DNA of 64,000 bases from Streptomyces sp. CB02261 (GCF_001905665.1 NZ_LIVX01000010.1:186001-250000); one strand, 5' to 3'. Numbered from the stretch's first letter, positions 25,720 through 34,716 are shown. The notes: generated by a model not told the origin, from the sequence alone. Program-made: numbers and translations.

Positions 25720-25845
25720 CGCACTCCGGGGTCGGTGTAATTCCGAACCGGCGGTATAGTCCGCGACCCGTCCGCAGCCAGCGGCCGGTTGACCAGGTGA
25801 GATTCCTGGACCGACGGTGAAAGTCCGGATGGGAGGCAGTGCGCG
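25720..25845 (+). ncRNA. FMN riboswitch (RFN element)
   Basis: Contains the RFN conserved blocks in order: GGGGTCGGTGTAATTCCGAA, CCGGCGGTATAGTCCGCGAC, then GACCAGGTGAGATTCCTGG and ACCGACGGTGAAAGTCCG, closed by GGATGGGAGGCAGTGC pairing with the starting GCACTCC. It lies 166 bases before ribD. FMN binding should reduce expression of the riboflavin operon, probably by premature termination or by hiding the ribD ribosome site. Confidence 0.96.
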
Positions 25846-26010
25846 GCGGGCGACCCCTTTCCGGGGTGTGCCGGCCGTACGTCCGCTGGTCGCCGTCCTC
25901 GGCGTACCACGCGACGCCGGCCTCGGCGCACCCTGCGCCAGGTGTCGTATCCGCTCTCTGTCGTCATCGACAGGCCCCGGAGTCCGTGCCCGAAGAGGCA
26001 GGAGGACCCG

Positions 26011-27108
26011 GTGGCCCAGCAGGCCGACACCACCGCCATGCGACGCGCCGTCGAGCTCGCCGCCCGCGGACTCGGCGCCACCAGCCCCAACCCCGTCGTC
26101 GGCTGCGTCATCACCGACGCCTCCGGACACCGGGTCGGCGAGGGCTGGCACCAGCGCGCCGGAGGCCCGCACGCCGAGGTCCACGCCCTGCGCGAGGCCG
26201 GCGTCCTCGCCCGCGGCGGGACCGCCTACGTCACCCTCGAACCCTGCAACCACACCGGTCGCACCGGCCCCTGTGCCCAGGCCCTGATCGAGGCCGGGAT
26301 CAGCCGTGTCGTGTACGCGGTCGGCGACCCGAACCCGCAGGCCACGGGCGGTGCCGACACCCTGCGCGCCGCCGGGACCGAGGTCTCCCAGGGCCTTCTC
26401 GCCGACGAGGCCGAGACCGTCAACATCGCCTGGCTCACCTCCGTACGCCGCGGGCGCCCCTTCGTCCGGTGGAAGTACGCCGCCACCCTCGACGGCCGGA
26501 TCGCCGCCGCCGACGGCACCTCCCGCTGGATCTCCTCCGCCGAGTCCCGCGCCGACGTCCACCGGCTGCGCGCCGAGGCGGACGCCGTGGTGGTCGGCTC
26601 CGGCACCGCCCGCGCCGACGATCCCCACCTGGCCGTGCGCGACGTCGAGGGAGCGGTCCAGCCGCTGCGGGTCGTCGTCGACACCGAGGCCTCCGCCGTG
26701 AAGCCCGGCGCCCGGATCCTGGACGACGCGGCGCCCACCCTGATCGCGATCGCGGAGGACGCCGAGGGCCCGCTCACCACGGCCGCCGGAGCCGTCACCG
26801 CCGAGGTCGTACGCCTCCCCCGTGCCGAGCGCGGCCTGTCCGTACCCGCCCTCCTGGACGCCCTCCACGCGCGCGGTGTCCGCTCCGTCCTCCTCGAAGG
26901 CGGCCCCACCCTCGCGGGCGCCTTCATCGCCGCGGGCGCCGTCGACGAGGTCGTCGGCTATCTCGCCCCCGTCCTCCTCGGCGCCGGCCCGGCGGCCCTC
27001 GCCGACGCGGGAATCAGCACCATCACCGACGCGTTGCGGCTCGACGTCACCGAGACCGCGCACATCGGATCCGACCTCCGCATCACCGCCACCCTCAAGG
27101 GAGCCTGA
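26011..27108 (+). CDS. ribD: Bifunctional riboflavin deaminase/reductase RibD
   Basis: 365 residues. The N-terminal zinc deaminase has the PHAEVHAL His-Glu and PCNHTGRTGPC cysteines. The C-terminal reductase begins near residue 150 (PFVRWKYAATLDGRIAAADGTSRWISS) and contains LLEGGPTLAGAFI for NADPH. It converts the GTP-cyclohydrolase product to 5-amino-6-ribitylamino-uracil phosphate. GTG at 26011 has GGAGGA six bases before it; upstream in-frame residues overlap the leader and are not convincing. First gene after the riboswitch. Confidence 0.95.
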   Translation: MAQQADTTAMRRAVELAARGLGATSPNPVVGCVITDASGHRVGEGWHQRAGGPHAEVHALREAGVLARGGTAYVTLEPCNHTGRTGPCAQALIEAGISRVVYAVGDPNPQATGGADTLRAAGTEVSQGLLADEAETVNIAWLTSVRRGRPFVRWKYAATLDGRIAAADGTSRWISSAESRADVHRLRAEADAVVVGSGTARADDPHLAVRDVEGAVQPLRVVVDTEASAVKPGARILDDAAPTLIAIAEDAEGPLTTAAGAVTAEVVRLPRAERGLSVPALLDALHARGVRSVLLEGGPTLAGAFIAAGAVDEVVGYLAPVLLGAGPAALADAGISTITDALRLDVTETAHIGSDLRITATLKGA

Positions 27109-27110
27109 CC

Positions 27111-27719
27111 GTGTTCACCGGAATCGTCGAAGAACTGGGCGAGGTCGTCGCCGTCGAGCAGCTGGAGGACGCCTCCCGCTTCCGACTGCGCGGCCCCCTG
27201 GTCACGGAAGGCGCGCAGCACGGCGACTCCATCGCCGTCAACGGTGTCTGTCTCACGGTCGTCGAGTTCGGCGACGGCGAGTTCACCGCCGACGTCATGG
27301 CCGAGACCCTCAAGCGGTCCAGCCTCGGCGCCCTGGAGATCGGCTCCCGGGTCAACCTGGAACGGCCCATGGCCGTCGGCGGCCGCCTGGGCGGTCACAT
27401 CGTCCAGGGCCACGTGGACGGCACCGGCACCATCCTGGAGCGGACCCCGTCCGAGCACTGGGAACTCGTCAAGGTCGGCCTGCCCGCCCACCTCTCCCGC
27501 TACGTCGTCGAGAAGGGCTCGATCACGGTCGACGGCGTCAGCCTCACCGTCGTCGAGGTCACCGACGACTGGTTCACCATCAGCCTCATCCCCACCACCC
27601 TCGACCTGACCACCCTCGGCATCAAGAAGAGCGGCGACCCGGTCAACCTCGAAGTGGACGTCATCGCCAAGTACGTCGAGCGGCTGCTCGGCGCCGACGC
27701 CAAGGAGAACGTCAAGTGA
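27111..27719 (+). CDS. ribE: Riboflavin synthase alpha chain
   Basis: 202 residues made of the two tandem lumazine-binding repeats: MFTGIVEELGEV with NGVCLTVVEF, then GHIVQGHVDGTGTI with VDGVSLTVVEVTDDWF. The catalytic N-terminus MFTGIVEE and the Ser/Cys site regions are normal. It dismutates two 6,7-dimethyl-8-ribityllumazine molecules to riboflavin. GTG at 27111 starts two bases after the ribD stop. Confidence 0.95.
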   Translation: MFTGIVEELGEVVAVEQLEDASRFRLRGPLVTEGAQHGDSIAVNGVCLTVVEFGDGEFTADVMAETLKRSSLGALEIGSRVNLERPMAVGGRLGGHIVQGHVDGTGTILERTPSEHWELVKVGLPAHLSRYVVEKGSITVDGVSLTVVEVTDDWFTISLIPTTLDLTTLGIKKSGDPVNLEVDVIAKYVERLLGADAKENVK

Positions 27720-28360
27720 ACTGGCTCAACTCCGAGGCGTTCACCGTCCTCGACCAGCACATCATGTGGTCCGACATGATCGGCAACACGATCGGACTGA
27801 TAGCGCTCGCGCTCGGCTGGCGCCGCTCCATCCTCACCTGGCCCGCCCAGCTGCTCTCCGGCGTCATCCTCGTCGGCGCCTACGCCTCCGCCCACCTCTC
27901 CGGCGGCGTCGGCAAGCAGCTCCTCGTCATCGGCGTCGCCGCCTGGGGCTGGTGGCAGTGGAACAGGGGCAGGCAGCAGGCCCAGGACGGCACCATCGCC
28001 GTCCGCTTCGCCAGCTGGAAGGAGCGCGGCCTGCTCCTCGCGGGCGCGGTCGTCGGCACCCTCGCCGTCGGCGGGCTCTTCACCCTCTACCCGTCGCTCT
28101 CCTGGAGCCCCTGGGCCGACGCGTACATCTTCGTCGGCACCCTCGTCGCGATGATCGCCCAGGCCCGCGGCCTCGTCGAGTTCTGGTTCGCCTGGCTCCT
28201 CGTCGACCTCGTCGGCGTCCCGCTCGCCTTCAACAGCGGCCTCGCCTTCTCCGGCCTCGTGTACGTCATCTACTTCGCCCTGGTCATCTGGGGCATGCGC
28301 GACTGGTGGCTCCGGACGCGCACCGCCCCCGCCGCCGCTCTGAAGGGAGCCCACGCATGA
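27716..28360 (+). CDS. ribM: PnuC-like riboflavin transporter RibM
   Basis: 214 residues, about six or seven membrane helices and no export signal. The PnuC hallmark WGWWQWNRG is present at about 80. GTG at 27716 overlaps the ribE stop (GTGA) with AAGGAG upstream. Its place inside the rib operon matches RibM/PnuX of Corynebacterium and the roseoflavin-producing Streptomyces, which carry riboflavin and not nicotinamide mononucleotide. Likely facilitates flavin uptake or exchange. Confidence 0.88.
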   Translation: MNWLNSEAFTVLDQHIMWSDMIGNTIGLIALALGWRRSILTWPAQLLSGVILVGAYASAHLSGGVGKQLLVIGVAAWGWWQWNRGRQQAQDGTIAVRFASWKERGLLLAGAVVGTLAVGGLFTLYPSLSWSPWADAYIFVGTLVAMIAQARGLVEFWFAWLLVDLVGVPLAFNSGLAFSGLVYVIYFALVIWGMRDWWLRTRTAPAAALKGAHA

Positions 28361-29637
28361 GTGCCGCCCTTCCCCTCTGGGACGCCACCGACCTCGCCCT
28401 CGACCCCGTCGAGCAGGCCATCCGCGACATCGCCGCCGGCCGCCCCGTCGTCGTCGTCGACGACGAGGACCGCGAGAACGAGGGCGACCTCGTCATCGCC
28501 GCCGAGAAGGCCACGCCCGAGATCGTCGCCTTCATGATGAGCGAGTGCCGCGGCCTGATCTGCGCGCCCATGGAGGACGACGAACTGGAGCGCCTCCAGC
28601 TCCCGCAGATGGTCGAGCACAACACCGAGTCGATGCGGACCGCGTTCACCGTCTCCGTCGACGCGAGCCCCGCCCACGGCGTCACCACCGGCATCTCCGC
28701 CGCCGACCGCGCCACCACCCTGCGGATGCTGGCCGGCGGCGACCACGAGCCCTCCGACTTCGTCCGCCCCGGGCACGTCTTCCCGCTGCGCGCCAAGGCC
28801 GGCGGCGTCCTCGTCCGCAACGGCCACACCGAGGCCGCCGTCGACCTGGCCCGCCTCGCGGGCCTCCGCCCGGCCGGCGCGATCGTCGAGATCGCCGGCG
28901 AGGACGGCGTCATGCTGCGCCTGCCCGAACTGGTCCCCTTCGCCCGCAAGCACGGCCTGACGATCATCTCCATCGAGGACCTGATCGCCTACCGCCGCTC
29001 CTCCGAGCCGACCGTCCGCCGCGAGGCCGAGGTCCGACTCCCCACCGCGCACGGCGACTTCACCGCGTACGGCTACCGCTCCACCGTCGACGGCGTCGAG
29101 CACGTCGCCCTCGTCCACGGCGAACTCGGCGACGGCGAGGACGTCCTGGTCCGGGTCCACTCCGAGTGCCTCACCGGTGACATCTTCCACTCCCTGCGCT
29201 GCGACTGCGGCCCCCAGCTCCAGGCCTCCATGGACCGGATCCAGGAAGCCGGCCGCGGGGTCGTCGTCTACCTCCGGGGCCACGAGGGCCGCGGCATCGG
29301 CCTGCTGTCCAAGCTGCGCGCGTACGAGCTCCAGGAGCGCGGCCGCGACACCCTCGACGCCAACCTGGAACTCGGACTGCCCGCCGACGCCCGCGACTAC
29401 GCGGCCGGCGCGCGGATCCTCGTCGACCTGGGCGTCCGCAGCCTGCGCCTCATGACCAACAACCCCGACAAGATCGACGCCCTCACCCGGCACGGTCTGA
29501 CGGTGGAGGGCCGCGAGGCCATGCCGGTCACGGCGGGCGAGCACAACCTCCGCTACCTGCGCACCAAGCGGGACCGGATGGGCCACGACCTGCCCTGGCT
29601 GGAGGGCGCACCGGCCTCCACCTGCGGCAACCAGTAA
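28357..29637 (+). CDS. ribBA: DHBP synthase / GTP cyclohydrolase II
   Basis: 426 residues. The N-terminal RibB domain (about 15-210) has DDEDRENEGDLV and the Mg/substrate loops HGVTTGISAADRATT and RPGHVFPLRA. The C-terminal RibA domain (about 215-420) has the zinc triad in SECLTGDIFHSLRCDCG, then RGHEGRGIGL and LMTNNPDKIDAL. It supplies both precursors of riboflavin. ATG at 28357 overlaps the ribM stop, so translation is coupled. Confidence 0.96.
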   Translation: MSAALPLWDATDLALDPVEQAIRDIAAGRPVVVVDDEDRENEGDLVIAAEKATPEIVAFMMSECRGLICAPMEDDELERLQLPQMVEHNTESMRTAFTVSVDASPAHGVTTGISAADRATTLRMLAGGDHEPSDFVRPGHVFPLRAKAGGVLVRNGHTEAAVDLARLAGLRPAGAIVEIAGEDGVMLRLPELVPFARKHGLTIISIEDLIAYRRSSEPTVRREAEVRLPTAHGDFTAYGYRSTVDGVEHVALVHGELGDGEDVLVRVHSECLTGDIFHSLRCDCGPQLQASMDRIQEAGRGVVVYLRGHEGRGIGLLSKLRAYELQERGRDTLDANLELGLPADARDYAAGARILVDLGVRSLRLMTNNPDKIDALTRHGLTVEGREAMPVTAGEHNLRYLRTKRDRMGHDLPWLEGAPASTCGNQ

Positions 29638-29674
29638 CCACATACGTACGACCGACACATCGGCAAGGAGAACC

Positions 29675-30160
29675 ATGAGCGGCAAGGGCGCACCCGTCCT
29701 CAGCGTGAAGAACTGCGGCGACCTGCGGGTCGCGGTCATCGCGGCCCAGTGGCACGAGAAGATCATGGACGGCCTCGTCGACGGCGCCCTGCGCGCCCTG
29801 AGCGAGCTGGGCATCGAGGAGCCGACCCTGCTGCGCGTCCCCGGCAGCTTCGAGCTCCCGGTCGTGGCGAAGGTCCTCGCCGGCCGCGGCTACGATGCCA
29901 TCGTGGCGCTCGGCGTCGTCATCCGCGGCGGAACGCCGCACTTCGAGTACGTGTGCCAGGGCGTCACCCACGGCCTCACCCAGGTCTCGATCGACACCGG
30001 CGTACCCGTCGGATTCGGCGTCCTCACCGTCGACGACGAAGAGCAGGCCCTCGACCGGGCCGGCCTCGAAGGCTCCAGTGAGGACAAGGGCCACGAGGCC
30101 GTCACCGCCGCCGTCGCCACCGCGACCACGCTGCGCACGGTCAGCGAACCCTGGCGCTGA
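29675..30160 (+). CDS. ribH: 6,7-dimethyl-8-ribityllumazine synthase
   Basis: 161 residues, full-length beta chain that assembles into a capsid-like shell. LRVAVIAAQWHEKIMDGL, VPGSFELPVVAK, GVVIRGGTPHFEYVC (catalytic His) and SIDTGVPVGFGVLT are family blocks. ATG at 29675 follows AAGGAG. It closes the riboflavin gene set; hisE starts 35 bases later, so transcription may continue. Confidence 0.96.
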   Translation: MSGKGAPVLSVKNCGDLRVAVIAAQWHEKIMDGLVDGALRALSELGIEEPTLLRVPGSFELPVVAKVLAGRGYDAIVALGVVIRGGTPHFEYVCQGVTHGLTQVSIDTGVPVGFGVLTVDDEEQALDRAGLEGSSEDKGHEAVTAAVATATTLRTVSEPWR

Positions 30161-30195
30161 GTGCGCGACCCCCACCCCGTACTCTTAGGACCATC

Positions 30196-30477
30196 ATGGC
30201 GAACGGAACCCCCAAAACCTTCGAAGAGCTCTTCGCCGAGCTCAAGCTCAAGGCCGAGACCGGCGACCCGGCCACCTCCCGCACCGCGGAACTGGTGGAC
30301 AAGGGCGTCCACGCCATCGGCAAGAAGGTCGTCGAAGAGGCCGCCGAGGTCTGGATGGCCGCCGAGTACGAGGGCAAGGAAGCCGCCGCCGAGGAGATCT
30401 CGCAGCTGCTGTACCACGTCCAGGTGATGATGGTCGCCCGCGGGATCTCGCTCGACGACGTCTACGCCCACCTCTGA
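30196..30477 (+). CDS. hisE: Phosphoribosyl-ATP pyrophosphatase
   Basis: 93 residues. Second step of histidine synthesis, PRPP-ATP to PR-AMP. The all-alpha MazG-like fold shows KKVVEEAAEVWMAAE with the metal-binding acidic residues and EEISQLLYHVQVMMVARGI. Stand-alone HisE without HisI fusion is normal in actinobacteria. Sits between ribH and hisG, separate from any main his operon. Confidence 0.95.
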   Translation: MANGTPKTFEELFAELKLKAETGDPATSRTAELVDKGVHAIGKKVVEEAAEVWMAAEYEGKEAAAEEISQLLYHVQVMMVARGISLDDVYAHL

Positions 30478-30526
30478 GCCCCACGTCCCACCCCTCCGCA
30501 ACTCCCAGGCAAAGGAAGCCACACCC

Positions 30527-31375
30527 ATGCTGCGCATCGCCGTTCCCAACAAGGGTTCCCTCTCCGGACCTGCGTCGGCAATGCTCCATGAGGCCGGCTA
30601 CCGCCAGCGCAAGGAGTCCAAGGAGCTCGTGGTCATCGACCCCGACAACGAGGTCGAGTTCTTCTACCTGCGCCCGAAGGACATCGCGATCTACGTCGCG
30701 TCCGGGAAGCTGGACATCGGCATCACCGGCCGTGACCTGCTCCTGGACTCCGGCGCCAGCGCCGAGGAGATCCTCGCGCTGAACTTCGGCCGCTCCACCT
30801 TCCGGTACGCCACCCGTCCGGGCACCGCGAGCGGCCCCGAGGACTTCGGCGGCATGACGATCGCCACCTCCTACGAGGGCATCGTCGCCAAGCACCTCGC
30901 CGACCAGGGCATCGACGCGTCCGTGGTCCACCTGGACGGCGCCGTCGAGACCGCGATCCAGCTGGGCGTCGCCCAGGTCATCGCGGACGTCGTCGAGACC
31001 GGCACCAGCCTGCGCAACGCCGGTCTGGAGGTCATCGGCGAGCCGATCCTGACCTCCGAGGCCGTCGTCGTCCGCCGCCACGGGGCCGAGGACGACCACC
31101 CGCAGGTCCAGCAGTTCCTCCGCCGCCTCCAGGGCGTCCTCGTCGCCCGCTCGTACGTGATGATGGACTACGACTGCCGCGCCGAGCACCTGGAGCAGGC
31201 CGTCGCCCTCACCCCCGGCCTGGAGTCCCCGACCGTCTCCCCGCTGCACAACGAGGGCTGGGTCGCGGTCCGCGCGATGGTCCCCGCAAAGGAGGCGCAG
31301 CGGATCATGGACGACCTGTACGAGATCGGCGCCCGCGCCATCCTCACCACCGCCATCCACGCCTGCCGCCTCTGA
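30527..31375 (+). CDS. hisG: ATP phosphoribosyltransferase, long form
   Basis: 282 residues. Committing step of histidine synthesis. The N-terminal catalytic part shows LRIAVPNKGSLS, YVASGKLDIGITGRDLL and the PRPP loop DGAVETAIQLGVAQVIADVVETGTSL. The C-terminal ACT-like regulatory domain (about 210-282) marks the long, histidine-inhibited form that works without HisZ. ATG at 30527 follows AAAGGAAG. It is 49 bases downstream of hisE. Confidence 0.96.
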   Translation: MLRIAVPNKGSLSGPASAMLHEAGYRQRKESKELVVIDPDNEVEFFYLRPKDIAIYVASGKLDIGITGRDLLLDSGASAEEILALNFGRSTFRYATRPGTASGPEDFGGMTIATSYEGIVAKHLADQGIDASVVHLDGAVETAIQLGVAQVIADVVETGTSLRNAGLEVIGEPILTSEAVVVRRHGAEDDHPQVQQFLRRLQGVLVARSYVMMDYDCRAEHLEQAVALTPGLESPTVSPLHNEGWVAVRAMVPAKEAQRIMDDLYEIGARAILTTAIHACRL

Positions 31376-31416
31376 CGGCACGGACCGCCCCGCCCGAAGG
31401 CCCCGAGGAACCCCCG

Positions 31417-31872
31417 ATGTCCCAGCCCTCCGTCCCCGCCCTGCCGGTCACCTTCCGTCCCGGGCGCACCCGGGCCGTCCTGCTGACCGCCGCGGTCGTG
31501 ATGTTCGTCGTCATCACCGCCGTGGCACTGATGCTGGAACGGCTGGGACCGGGGGAGCGCCTCAGCTTCGTCTTCACCGCCGCGCTGCTCGCCGGGGTGC
31601 TCGTCCTGCTGAGCCGCCCCAAGGTCGTCGCGGACGACGAGGGCGTCACGGTCGTCAACATCACCCGGACGCGGCGGCTCGCCTGGGCCGAGATCCTCAA
31701 GGTCAACCTGCGCCCCGGCGACGCCTGGGTCTTCCTGGACCTGAGCGACGGCACCAGCCTGCCGGCGCTCGGCATCCAGCCCGGTATCGCCAAGGAGGCG
31801 GCCATCCGGGACGCCCGCGCCCTGCGGGCCCTGGCCGAGGCCCACGGGACGGGCTCGGAGCGGACGGCCTGA
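31417..31872 (+). CDS. PH-domain membrane protein
   Basis: 151 residues with two membrane helices (about 20-41 and 48-65), followed by a bacterial PH-like beta domain (VVADDEGVTVVNITRTRRLAWAEILKVNL). ATG at 31417, 41 bases after hisG, so probably on the same transcript. Homologues are common next to hisG/ribH in streptomycetes, as I recall, but the role is unknown. Confidence 0.85.
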   Translation: MSQPSVPALPVTFRPGRTRAVLLTAAVVMFVVITAVALMLERLGPGERLSFVFTAALLAGVLVLLSRPKVVADDEGVTVVNITRTRRLAWAEILKVNLRPGDAWVFLDLSDGTSLPALGIQPGIAKEAAIRDARALRALAEAHGTGSERTA

Positions 31873-31948
31873 TCCGGTCCGGCGCCACCCCGGCGCGTCC
31901 CCCATCCGGGGCCGGCCCCCTGCCCCTCGGGGCGCGCACGTGATTACT

Positions 31949-32104
31949 CTGGAGGCGGTGGTGCCGAGCGGCACCACCGCCTCGCGTGTGCAGGGCCGGC
32001 GACACGGCCCGCGAGGCCACCCTTCGACCCGAGGAGTGACTCCCTCCAGCAATGGACGGATCGTCCGGTAGTACCCGCGCCGCCCTCTTCACGGAGGCGG
32101 CGGC
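31949..32104 (+). ncRNA. Unidentified hairpin-rich leader before the CNNM genes
   Basis: An outer pair CTGGAGG (31949) with CCTCCAG (32043) encloses a perfect 11-base hairpin (31955-31965 with 31970-31980, tetraloop GAGC) and a second stem CTCGCG (31981) with CGCGAG (32010) capped by GGGCC/GGCCC. The three-way-junction-like shape lies 55 bases before the ribosome site of a metal-transporter-type gene. I do not see the conserved cores of the M-box or yybP-ykoY riboswitches. The fold is read by eye and unproven. Confidence 0.45.
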
Positions 32105-33595
32105 ATGATCGTCTCCCTTCTGCTGCTCGTCGCGGCCTTCGTCCTCATCCTCGCCAACGGCTTCTTCGTGGCCGCCGAGTTCGGCCTCGTCACCGTCGAA
32201 CGCGCCGAGGCCGAGCGCGCCGCGGCCGCCGGCGACCGGCGTGCCCGCACCGTCGTCGCCGCCCTGCGCGAGCTGTCCTTCCAGCTCTCCGGCACCCAAC
32301 TGGGCATCACGCTCACCTCCCTCGTCGTCGGCATGCTCGCCGAGCCCGCGCTCGCCGGACTGCTGCACGGCCCGCTCACCGCGACCGGACTGCCCGCAGG
32401 GGCCGTCTCCGGGATCGCGGTGGTGATCGGGATGCTGCTCGCCTCCGCCGTCCAGATGGTGGTCGGGGAACTCGTACCGAAGAACTGGGCGGTGTCACGG
32501 CCGCTCCAGGTGGCCCGTTTCGTGGCCACCCCGCAGCGCTGTTTCTCCGCCGTCTTCCGGCCGGTGATCTCCCTCCTGAACAGGGTCGCCAACCGGCTGG
32601 TGCGGCTCCTGGGCGTCGAGCCCACCGAGGAGCTGGACTCGGTCCGCACCCCCGGCGAGCTGGTCTCGCTCGCCCGGCACTCGGCCCTGGCCGGCGCCCT
32701 CGAACAGGACACCGCCGACCTCTTCGTACGGACGCTGTCCCTCGGCGGGCTCACCGCCGAGCAGGTCATGACCCCGCGCGTGAAGGTCAGCGCCCTCCAG
32801 TGGGACGCCACCGCGGCCGACGTCCTCAACCTCACCCGGGCCACCGGCCTCTCGCGCTTCCCGGTCTACCGGGACCGCATCGACGAGATCGTCGGCATGG
32901 TCCACCTCAAGGACGCGCTCGCCGTCGCCCCGCACGCCCGGCTGCGCACCCCCGTCGGCCGGATCGCGGTCCCGCCGCTCCTCGTGCCCGAGTCGCTGCC
33001 CGCCCAGACCCTCCTGGAACGGCTGCGGCGCGAGCAGCCGATCGCGGTGGTGGTCGACGAGTACGGCGGTACGGCCGGGGTCGTCACCCTGGAGGACATC
33101 GTCGAGGAGCTCGTCGGCGAGGTCCGCGACGAGCACGACACCGTGAGCGACGGGCGGCCGGAACTGGCCGCCGCCCCCGCCGAGGACGGCCGGCCCGCCT
33201 GGGACGCCGACGGCTCCTGCCGGGTCCACACCCTGCGCCGGATAGGCCTCGACGTGCCCGACGGGCCGTACGAGACCGTCGCCGGGCTCGTCGCCGATCT
33301 CCTCGGGCGCATCCCCGCCCCGGGCGACCGCGCCGAACTCCCCGGCTGGCGTCTCTCGGTGCACCAGGTCGACCGCTACCGCGCCGAGCGCGTACGCCTC
33401 GTACGGACGGACCCGGCGACGGAACGGGCCATGGGCCTGGCGCGGGACGCGGACCTGGCCACGGCGACGGCCACGGGACCGGGCTCGGGTTCGGGCACGG
33501 ACCTGGCCACGGACACGAACCCGGACGCGGACCTGGCCACGGGCCCGGTGGCCGTTCCCGCGCCCGCCCCGCTGGTCGCGGAGGGCGTCCGATGA
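32105..33595 (+). CDS. CNNM/CBS-domain transporter (HlyC/CorC family), first copy
   Basis: 496 residues. The N-terminal DUF21/CNNM membrane domain (about 1-190) contains LANGFFVAAEFGLVTVERAE and GELVPKNWAV. A CBS pair (about 205-330: LTAEQVMTPRVKV, VDEYGGTAGVVTLEDIVEELVGEV) and a CorC_HlyC domain (about 355-435) follow. Members export Mg2+ or bind cobalt. The last 60 residues are an Ala/Thr/Gly/Asp-rich tail with three DLAT copies. ATG at 32105 follows GGAGG. Stop overlaps the second copy. Confidence 0.9.
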   Translation: MIVSLLLLVAAFVLILANGFFVAAEFGLVTVERAEAERAAAAGDRRARTVVAALRELSFQLSGTQLGITLTSLVVGMLAEPALAGLLHGPLTATGLPAGAVSGIAVVIGMLLASAVQMVVGELVPKNWAVSRPLQVARFVATPQRCFSAVFRPVISLLNRVANRLVRLLGVEPTEELDSVRTPGELVSLARHSALAGALEQDTADLFVRTLSLGGLTAEQVMTPRVKVSALQWDATAADVLNLTRATGLSRFPVYRDRIDEIVGMVHLKDALAVAPHARLRTPVGRIAVPPLLVPESLPAQTLLERLRREQPIAVVVDEYGGTAGVVTLEDIVEELVGEVRDEHDTVSDGRPELAAAPAEDGRPAWDADGSCRVHTLRRIGLDVPDGPYETVAGLVADLLGRIPAPGDRAELPGWRLSVHQVDRYRAERVRLVRTDPATERAMGLARDADLATATATGPGSGSGTDLATDTNPDADLATGPVAVPAPAPLVAEGVR

Positions 33596-34686
33596 GCACC
33601 CTTCCGCTTCTCTTCGCCGTCCTCCTGGTCCTCGCCAACGGCTTCTTCGTCGGAGCCGAGTTCGCCCTCGTCTCCGTCCGCCGCAGCCAGATCGAGCCGC
33701 TCGGCGGTGCCCGGGCCAAGCAGGTCCTGCACGGTCTGGAGAACCTGCCGCAGATGATGGCGGCCGCCCAGTTCGGCATCACGGTCTGCTCCCTGACGCT
33801 CGGCGCCGTCGCCGAGCCGACCGTCGCCCGTCTCCTCGAACCCGTCTTCCACGCGGTCGGCGTCCCCGAGGGGCTCATCCATCCGCTCGGTTACGTCATC
33901 GCCCTCGCCGCGGTCGTCTTCCTCCACCTCGTGATCGGCGAGATGGTCCCGAAGAACCTGGCGATGGCCGCACCCGAGCGGACCGCCCTCTGGCTGGCCC
34001 CGGCCCTGGTCGGCTTCGCCCGGCTCTGCCGCCCGGTGACGGTCGCGCTCGGCGCCTGCGCCCGGCTCGTCCTGCGGGCGTTCAAGGTCGAGCCGAAGGA
34101 CGAGGTGGAGGCGGTCTTCACCCGAGCCCAGCTGGGCCGGCTCGTCGAGGACGCAGGACAGGCCGGACTGCTCGACCCGGCTGAGCAGGAGCGTCTCGAG
34201 GACGCGCTCGAACTGGGCACGCGCCCGGTGACGGACGTCCTCATCGCCCCCGCCTCCCTGATCACGGTCCCGCCGACGGTCACGCCGCGCGAGATCGAGG
34301 AGCTGACCGTGCGCACGGGGTACTCGCGCTTCCCGGTCCGCGCCGAGGCGGGCGCCGCCTTCATGGGCTTCGTACACGTGAAGGACGTCCTGGACCTGGA
34401 GGAACGGGAGCGGGCGGTGCCTCAACGGCTGTGGCGGCCCATGGCGACGCTCCGCGCCGAGCTGCCCCTCGACGACGCCCTCACCGTGATGCGCCGTGCC
34501 GCGACCCATCTGGCGCAGGTCGCGGACGGCTCGGGCCGGGTGCTCGGTCTCGTCGCCCTGGAGGACGTCCTGGAGATGCTGGTGGGCGAGGTCCGCGACC
34601 CCGCCCACCGGGACCGCTCGACGACACCCGCCCAGCAGCCCGGGACCGTCCAGGGAGCGTCCGGCCTGATCGCGACGACGCCCTGA
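33592..34686 (+). CDS. CNNM/CBS-domain transporter, second copy
   Basis: 364 residues, a paralogue of the preceding gene. DUF21 domain (LANGFFVGAEFALVSVRRSQ, GEMVPKNLAM) and a CBS pair (about 200-335) are present, but the CorC_HlyC domain is missing: the chain ends soon after LVALEDVLEMLVGEV. ATG at 33592 overlaps the first stop (ATGA). Equal expression and a hetero-oligomer are likely. Convergent with the AAA ATPase, 30 bases away. Confidence 0.9.
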   Translation: MSTLPLLFAVLLVLANGFFVGAEFALVSVRRSQIEPLGGARAKQVLHGLENLPQMMAAAQFGITVCSLTLGAVAEPTVARLLEPVFHAVGVPEGLIHPLGYVIALAAVVFLHLVIGEMVPKNLAMAAPERTALWLAPALVGFARLCRPVTVALGACARLVLRAFKVEPKDEVEAVFTRAQLGRLVEDAGQAGLLDPAEQERLEDALELGTRPVTDVLIAPASLITVPPTVTPREIEELTVRTGYSRFPVRAEAGAAFMGFVHVKDVLDLEERERAVPQRLWRPMATLRAELPLDDALTVMRRAATHLAQVADGSGRVLGLVALEDVLEMLVGEVRDPAHRDRSTTPAQQPGTVQGASGLIATTP

Positions 34687-34716
34687 CCGGTCGGGCGCCG
34701 GGCTCGCCACACCCCC

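Noticed and set aside
31949..32104. Known Mg2+ (M-box) or Mn2+ (yybP-ykoY) riboswitch
   Set aside because: Conserved core sequences of these classes could not be found; only general stem structure supports a leader RNA.
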